This document shows positions 34,749-37,933 of a stretch of 37,933 nucleotides of DNA, piece by piece. The notes beneath the pieces were generated by a model. The model had not been told where the DNA came from, made no database searches, and was given only the letters and a program-made list of their open reading frames with translations. How positions within the stretch are numbered: the first letter of the stretch is position 1; the number at the start of each line of letters is the position of its first letter. Origin of the DNA: Ignavibacteria bacterium (lineage in GTDB: Bacteria; Bacteroidota; Ignavibacteria; Kapaibacteriales; Kapaibacteriaceae); assembly GCA_013204605.1 (NCBI GenBank), contig JABMNI010000049.1:1-37933 (forward strand), written 5' to 3'. Both the position numbers and the translations under genes were made by a program.

Positions 34749-34790
34749 TAGCAAGATCGTAACGGATCATAGCAAGATCGTAACGGATCC
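34749..34790. repeat. tandem duplication of a 21-bp unit after actF
   Basis: Two adjacent 21-bp copies (34749-34769 and 34770-34790) share the core TAGCAAGATCGTAACGGATC and differ only at the last base. Weaker echoes (CGTAAC, TAACGT) continue to about 34850. The pair lies in the 3' spacer between actF and the terminator. No function is evident. Replication slippage is the simplest origin. Confidence 0.8.
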
Positions 34791-34867
34791 TAACAGTTCG
34801 TTATAACTCGTAACTGGATGTAGCCGGCTGTGGCTGATACCCGTTAGTAACGTTTACAAATTCAAAC

Positions 34868-34896
34868 AAAAAAGGCCTCAATTGAGAGGCCTTTTT
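34868..34896. terminator. bidirectional rho-independent terminator
   Basis: GGCCTC (34874-34879) pairs with GAGGCC (34886-34891) around AATTGA. It is flanked by six A residues before and five T residues after, which extend the stem. It serves actF on the plus strand and, read from the other side, the convergent membrane-protein gene on the minus strand. Confidence 0.88.
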
Positions 34897-34926
34897 GCTT
34901 TTCAAAAATACTGCAGTTTTCGCGCG

Positions 34927-35352
34927 TTATGCCTTAGACAGCTTGTTATGTACAAATGCCATCACGTAGCCTCCAATGGCACCTAAAACTGCTGAATACA
35001 CCACATTAATCACCTCGCCTTTGATCGGCCAATTGGCCATCATCACGATAAAGAAGAACGAGAACATTACAGATACAAGTGCATACACAGTAGCACAGGC
35101 TATAGCGGCAGACTTAGCATCTATTGGACGGCTAGGATTACGCCCAATAACAACCCAAAACAAAATGGCCACAATGAACGCATTAATAATAAGCCAAACG
35201 GCCGGGTTCGGTTGCTCTGGTTTCATTGCCGCCTTAAACGCATCGGGCATCGACGTCATCATTCCCGACATGATTACTTCGTAATACAAACCGTCAAGAA
35301 TAAATAAAACAATAACAGTTGCGATAATCGCGACAATCGTAGCTCTTTGCAT
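34927..35352 (-). CDS. small four-helix membrane protein, unknown function
   Basis: About 141 residues from ATG 35352. Another ATG stands directly before it at 35355, with GGAGG adjoining. The frame is open to 35439 but lacks support there. Four hydrophobic segments: TIVAIIATVIVLFILDGLYY, AVWLIINAFIVAILFWVVIG, AIACATVYALVSVMFSFFFIVMMAN and VINVVYSAVLGAIGGYVMAFVH. The glycine-rich last helix and the acidic D in ILDGLYY resemble small DUF-type membrane proteins, but I do not place it in a family. Transcribed toward actF and stopped by the shared terminator, it diverges from lpdA. Confidence 0.75.
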   Translation of the reverse strand: MQRATIVAIIATVIVLFILDGLYYEVIMSGMMTSMPDAFKAAMKPEQPNPAVWLIINAFIVAILFWVVIGRNPSRPIDAKSAAIACATVYALVSVMFSFFFIVMMANWPIKGEVINVVYSAVLGAIGGYVMAFVHNKLSKA

Positions 35353-35553
35353 CATTCCTCCAAAAAGTGGTTGTTTTGTTGGGAATCCATAATTGATACC
35401 CTTGGATTGAGCACTAACGTAAAGAGAAAAGCAATTCAAATCATAACAAAGAATGAATGGTTATCAAAAAAAACAACTGTATTTTTGAGGCCATGCCAAT
35501 TTGAACTAATTGGGTCATGAATTCAGACACAACTTTTCCCCTTTATTGTTATT

Positions 35554-36957
35554 ATGAAGCAACACTCTTTCGACTTAGTAGTTATTGGATCAGGACCAGG
35601 CGGATATGTAGCCGCCATTAGGGCAGCACAACTTGGTCTATCGGTGGCATGCATTGAACGTGATCGCCTTGGTGGAGTTTGTTTGAATTGGGGTTGCATT
35701 CCTTCCAAGTCACTATTGAAGAATGCCGAGTACATGAATTTTCTGAATCATTCCTCGGATTTTGGATTTGGGATTGACAAAGTAAATGTTGACTTTCCAA
35801 AAGTTATTGCTCGATCTCGTGGGGTAGCCGACAAAATGAGTGGCGGTGTGAATTTTCTATTTAAGAAAAATAAAATCGCAAACATTAAAGGTTGGGGATT
35901 CATTGTTTCTCCAACTCAAATTGAAGTGAGTGACGAATCTGGAACTACAACCGATGTTGTGACATGCAAAAACATGATTATTGCCACTGGTGCTCGGCCG
36001 CGAGTAATTCCCGGGATAGAAGTAGATAAAGAGTTTATTTTAACCTCTACGGAAGCAATGCTTCAGCAAAAAATCCCCAAAACTCTTATTGTTATGGGGG
36101 CAGGTGCGATAGGGATTGAGTTCGCATACTTCTATCAGTCTTTCGGCACCGAGGTCACCGTGATTGAAATGCTGGATAGAATTTTACCTGTTGAAGATGC
36201 GGATGTATCGAAAGAATTGAGAAAGACGTTTGAACGTGATGGGATGAAGATCATTACCGACGCGAAGGTGTTGAGTGCAAAGAAAAAGGGGAAAGGCGTT
36301 GAAGTAGTCATTGAAAAGAAAGACGGAACAAAAGAAACTCTGAAATCGGATTTGGCATTAAATGCAATTGGGGTTCAAGGTAATATTGAGGACATAGGTC
36401 TAGAAAAAGTAGGCGTGTTGGTTGAACGCGGTTGGATAAAAATTGACAAGTATTGCAAGACAAATGTTCCCGGTATATATGCCATTGGTGACATTGCTGG
36501 TGCACCATGGTTGGCGCACAAAGCCTCTGCAGAGGGAATTGTTGTTGCTGAATATATTGCCGGACACCACACCGATGGAGTTGATTACAACAACATACCC
36601 GGGTGTACATACTGTCAGCCGCAGGTTGCCAGTGTAGGACTAACAGAAGCCAAAGCAAAAGAAGCCGGTTTCAAAATTAAGGTCGGCAAGTTTCCTTATA
36701 CTGCAAACGGTAAGGCTCATGGTATAGGCAAAACGCAAGGCTTTGTTAAATTAATTTTTGACGAAAAGTATGGTGAGTTGCTAGGAGCGCATATGATTGG
36801 ACCAGATGTTACTGAACAAATTGGTGAATTGTGTTTGGGTAGAGCTCTCGGAGCAACTGGTCCAACAATTTTCAAAACTGTTCATGCACATCCAACTCTT
36901 AGCGAAGCAATCATGGAGTCGGCCGCGCTAGCATACGATGAGTGTGTAAATCTGTAG
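35554..36957 (+). CDS. lpdA: dihydrolipoyl dehydrogenase (E3)
   Basis: 467 residues, full length. A flavoprotein disulphide reductase that reoxidises dihydrolipoyl groups of pyruvate and 2-oxoglutarate dehydrogenases and the glycine cleavage system, passing electrons to NAD+. The FAD site is VVIGSGPGGYVAAIRAAQLG (residues 9-28), and the redox disulphide is Cys43-Cys48 in GVCLNWGCIPSK. The NAD site is VMGAGAIGIEFAYFYQSFG followed by E in VIEM, as expected for NAD rather than NADP. TNVPGIYAIGDIAG binds FAD again. The C-terminal HAHPTLSEAIMES supplies the catalytic His-Glu pair. lipB follows after 37 bases. A 20-bp duplication spans the stop codon. Confidence 0.97.
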   Translation: MKQHSFDLVVIGSGPGGYVAAIRAAQLGLSVACIERDRLGGVCLNWGCIPSKSLLKNAEYMNFLNHSSDFGFGIDKVNVDFPKVIARSRGVADKMSGGVNFLFKKNKIANIKGWGFIVSPTQIEVSDESGTTTDVVTCKNMIIATGARPRVIPGIEVDKEFILTSTEAMLQQKIPKTLIVMGAGAIGIEFAYFYQSFGTEVTVIEMLDRILPVEDADVSKELRKTFERDGMKIITDAKVLSAKKKGKGVEVVIEKKDGTKETLKSDLALNAIGVQGNIEDIGLEKVGVLVERGWIKIDKYCKTNVPGIYAIGDIAGAPWLAHKASAEGIVVAEYIAGHHTDGVDYNNIPGCTYCQPQVASVGLTEAKAKEAGFKIKVGKFPYTANGKAHGIGKTQGFVKLIFDEKYGELLGAHMIGPDVTEQIGELCLGRALGATGPTIFKTVHAHPTLSEAIMESAALAYDECVNL

Positions 36958-36976
36958 ATGAGTGTGTAAATCTGTA
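36937..36976. repeat. 20-bp tandem duplication at the lpdA stop codon
   Basis: GATGAGTGTGTAAATCTGTA occurs twice in direct tandem (36937-36956 and 36957-36976). The TAG stop of lpdA is formed at the junction. A single copy would also stop, as TAA, after the same leucine. The duplication therefore leaves the protein unchanged and lengthens the lpdA-lipB gap to 37 bases. It looks recent, since the copies are identical. Confidence 0.9.
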
Positions 36977-36994
36977 ATTGGACCTAGATAAACC

Positions 36995-37645
36995 GTGGAT
37001 GAAAAAATAGCAGTCGAAAATTGGGGTCTGATTGACTTCGAGGAAGCTTGGGAACGACAAAAGCAGATTGCCGAATCAGTACGACAACAAAAAACCATTG
37101 GAACGCTAGTTTTTTGCGAGCACCCGTCCGTCATTACACTCGGGAGGAATACACAGTCTGAAAGCGTATTGGCAAGCCCCTTTCAATTGTCTGAGCAACA
37201 TATCAAAGTTATTCCGATAAATCGGGGAGGCGAAGCCACTGTTCACAACCCGGGGCAGATTGTAGGTTATCCAATATTTAATCTCTCGTTGCTAAGGCCG
37301 GACTTGCATTGGTTTTTGCGTACGATTGAGCAATCCGTAATTGAAGTATTGTCTGGGTTTAACATTGCGGCAGAAACTGTTAAGGGGCTTACCGGAGTTT
37401 GGGTTGCGGAAAAGAAGATTTGTGCCATTGGAATTCACTGTTCGCGGTGGATAACCCAACACGGTTTCGCCCTGAACGTGAATAACGATCTACTTGAGTT
37501 TGAGAATATTATTCCTTGTGGAATTGAAGACAAAGGAATTACTTCAATGAAATGGGAAATTGGGCATACAGTGACAATTGCCTCGGTTGTGGAGCATTTG
37601 TCACAAAAAATTACTGAGAATTTTCTGAGCGTAACAAAATCCTAG
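36995..37645 (+). CDS. lipB: lipoyl(octanoyl) transferase
   Basis: 216 residues. It moves octanoyl from acyl carrier protein to lipoyl domains, the first step of lipoate assembly. The thioester-forming Cys175 lies in NIIPCGI and the catalytic Lys141 in KKICAIGI. They are 34 residues apart, the same spacing as Cys169 and Lys135 in E. coli LipB. RGGEATVHNPGQIVGYPI (about residues 77-94) is the substrate-binding loop. It usually reads RGGdvTyHGPGQ, so HNPG replaces HGPG. HPSVITLGR and WITQHGFALNVNNDL also fit. The start is GTG 36995. An ATG one codon-phase away runs into TAG. It sits 37 bases after lpdA, a functional pairing through lipoate. Confidence 0.95.
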   Translation: MDEKIAVENWGLIDFEEAWERQKQIAESVRQQKTIGTLVFCEHPSVITLGRNTQSESVLASPFQLSEQHIKVIPINRGGEATVHNPGQIVGYPIFNLSLLRPDLHWFLRTIEQSVIEVLSGFNIAAETVKGLTGVWVAEKKICAIGIHCSRWITQHGFALNVNNDLLEFENIIPCGIEDKGITSMKWEIGHTVTIASVVEHLSQKITENFLSVTKS

Positions 37646-37882
37646 CAATAATCAGCTAACCACTAGTTTATTAAAGGCATTAAGTGCAATCACTTGATTT
37701 CGAAAAACGCCTAGTAGTGTGCACCAATTGATGATCTGACCCAATTTGGAAGTAGTAGCTGGGGTGTGGATAACTATGTGGATATCTCTAATTCCTGTAT
37801 TTCTAGGTCTTTGCCGTAATTGAAAAAAATACTCGTTGTTCCATTCGATTTCCGCGTGTATGTTTGTAGCGTACTCTTTGAT
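37646..37882. other. intergenic between lipB and tRNA-Gly, no supported gene
   Basis: I see no convincing gene. A minus-strand open frame covers most of this spacer but begins inside the tRNA-Gly gene, has no ribosome site and no motif I recognise. No clear terminator follows lipB. The tRNA promoter is expected in the last 60 bases but is not obvious. Confidence 0.5.
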
Positions 37883-37933
37883 GCGGGAATAGCTCAGTTG
37901 GTAGAGCACAACCTTGCCAAGGTTGGGGTCGCG
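37883..37933 (+). tRNA. tRNA-Gly(GCC), 3' end beyond window
   Basis: GCGGGAATAGCTCAGTTGG starts the acceptor and D arm. The anticodon arm CAACC-TTGCCAA-GGTTG gives anticodon GCC (37916-37918). The window ends in the variable loop/T-arm junction, so the 3' third is missing. The 5' sequence is the common bacterial tRNA-Gly(GCC) form. Confidence 0.93.

Larger units (their letters stand above)
313..37389. repeat. dispersed octamer ARGGGGCT, 22 copies across the window
   Basis: AGGGGGCT begins at 313, 5873, 8374, 18145, 24321, 24952 and 32538. Its complement begins at 5473, 6392, 9901, 19695 and 27924. AAGGGGCT begins at 6845, 12342, 15040, 22156 and 37382. Its complement begins at 2439, 13281, 17096, 30107 and 37175. 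Flanking bases are mostly A or T. Copies lie inside genes of unrelated function, in more than one reading frame, and in two spacers. Twelve point one way and ten the other. Function unknown. Confidence 0.75.

Noticed and set aside
37652..37909. 85-codon minus-strand frame after lipB
   Set aside because: It starts inside tRNA-Gly, has no ribosome site and matches no motif I recognise.

Overview
The window (about 38 kb, moderate GC) reads as ordinary bacterial chromosome. It comes from an aerobic, respiring, Gram-negative organism, most likely of the Bacteroidota/Chlorobi/Ignavibacteria/Kapaibacteriota assemblage. The pointers are an alternative complex III operon joined to an A2-type cytochrome c oxidase operon, an OmpA-like protein with thrombospondin type 3 repeats, a DUF3127 protein and lipoprotein cytochromes. 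This placement is inferred from gene content only.

Layout. 1-301: a tRNA-Ser(CGA) cut by the window edge and a tRNA-Leu(CAG), separated by a 12-bp tandem array. 352-4775: an untidy accessory stretch with a HAD phosphatase gene broken by an in-frame TGA, a 74-residue protein with an internal repeat, a remnant resembling the N-terminus of a restriction-modification enzyme, a Nudix hydrolase, and an OmpA/TSP3 protein broken by a one-base frameshift. 4941-13869: a secreted serine hydrolase, a lone nuoD, trmH, a large membrane patatin phospholipase, and on the minus strand an M61 peptidase and a SAM methyltransferase. 13952-19073: a tight plus-strand run of alaS, a DUF3127 protein with an SSB-like tail, purD and a sugar-nucleotide epimerase. 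19195-34735: sixteen consecutive plus-strand genes for the end of the respiratory chain. The order is cytochrome c, coxB, coxA, ctaA, ctaB, coxC, coxD, sco, DUF420, a small CPNC membrane protein, then actA to actF. It is closed by a bidirectional terminator. 34927-37645: a small membrane protein on the minus strand, then lpdA and lipB. 37883-37933: the 5' part of tRNA-Gly(GCC).

How the genes work together. ActA-F oxidise quinol and reduce periplasmic c-type cytochromes. The separate lipoprotein cytochrome encoded just before coxB probably delivers electrons to CuA. CtaB and CtaA make heme A, and the SCO protein serves CuA assembly. LpdA uses lipoyl groups on 2-oxoacid dehydrogenases, and LipB starts attaching them.

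The most unusual signal is not a gene. The octamer ARGGGGCT (AGGGGGCT or AAGGGGCT) occurs 22 times on the two strands, against roughly 1-3 expected by a hand estimate. It falls in several reading frames and shows no orientation bias. It may be a genome-wide signal word of unknown function. Counts were made by eye.
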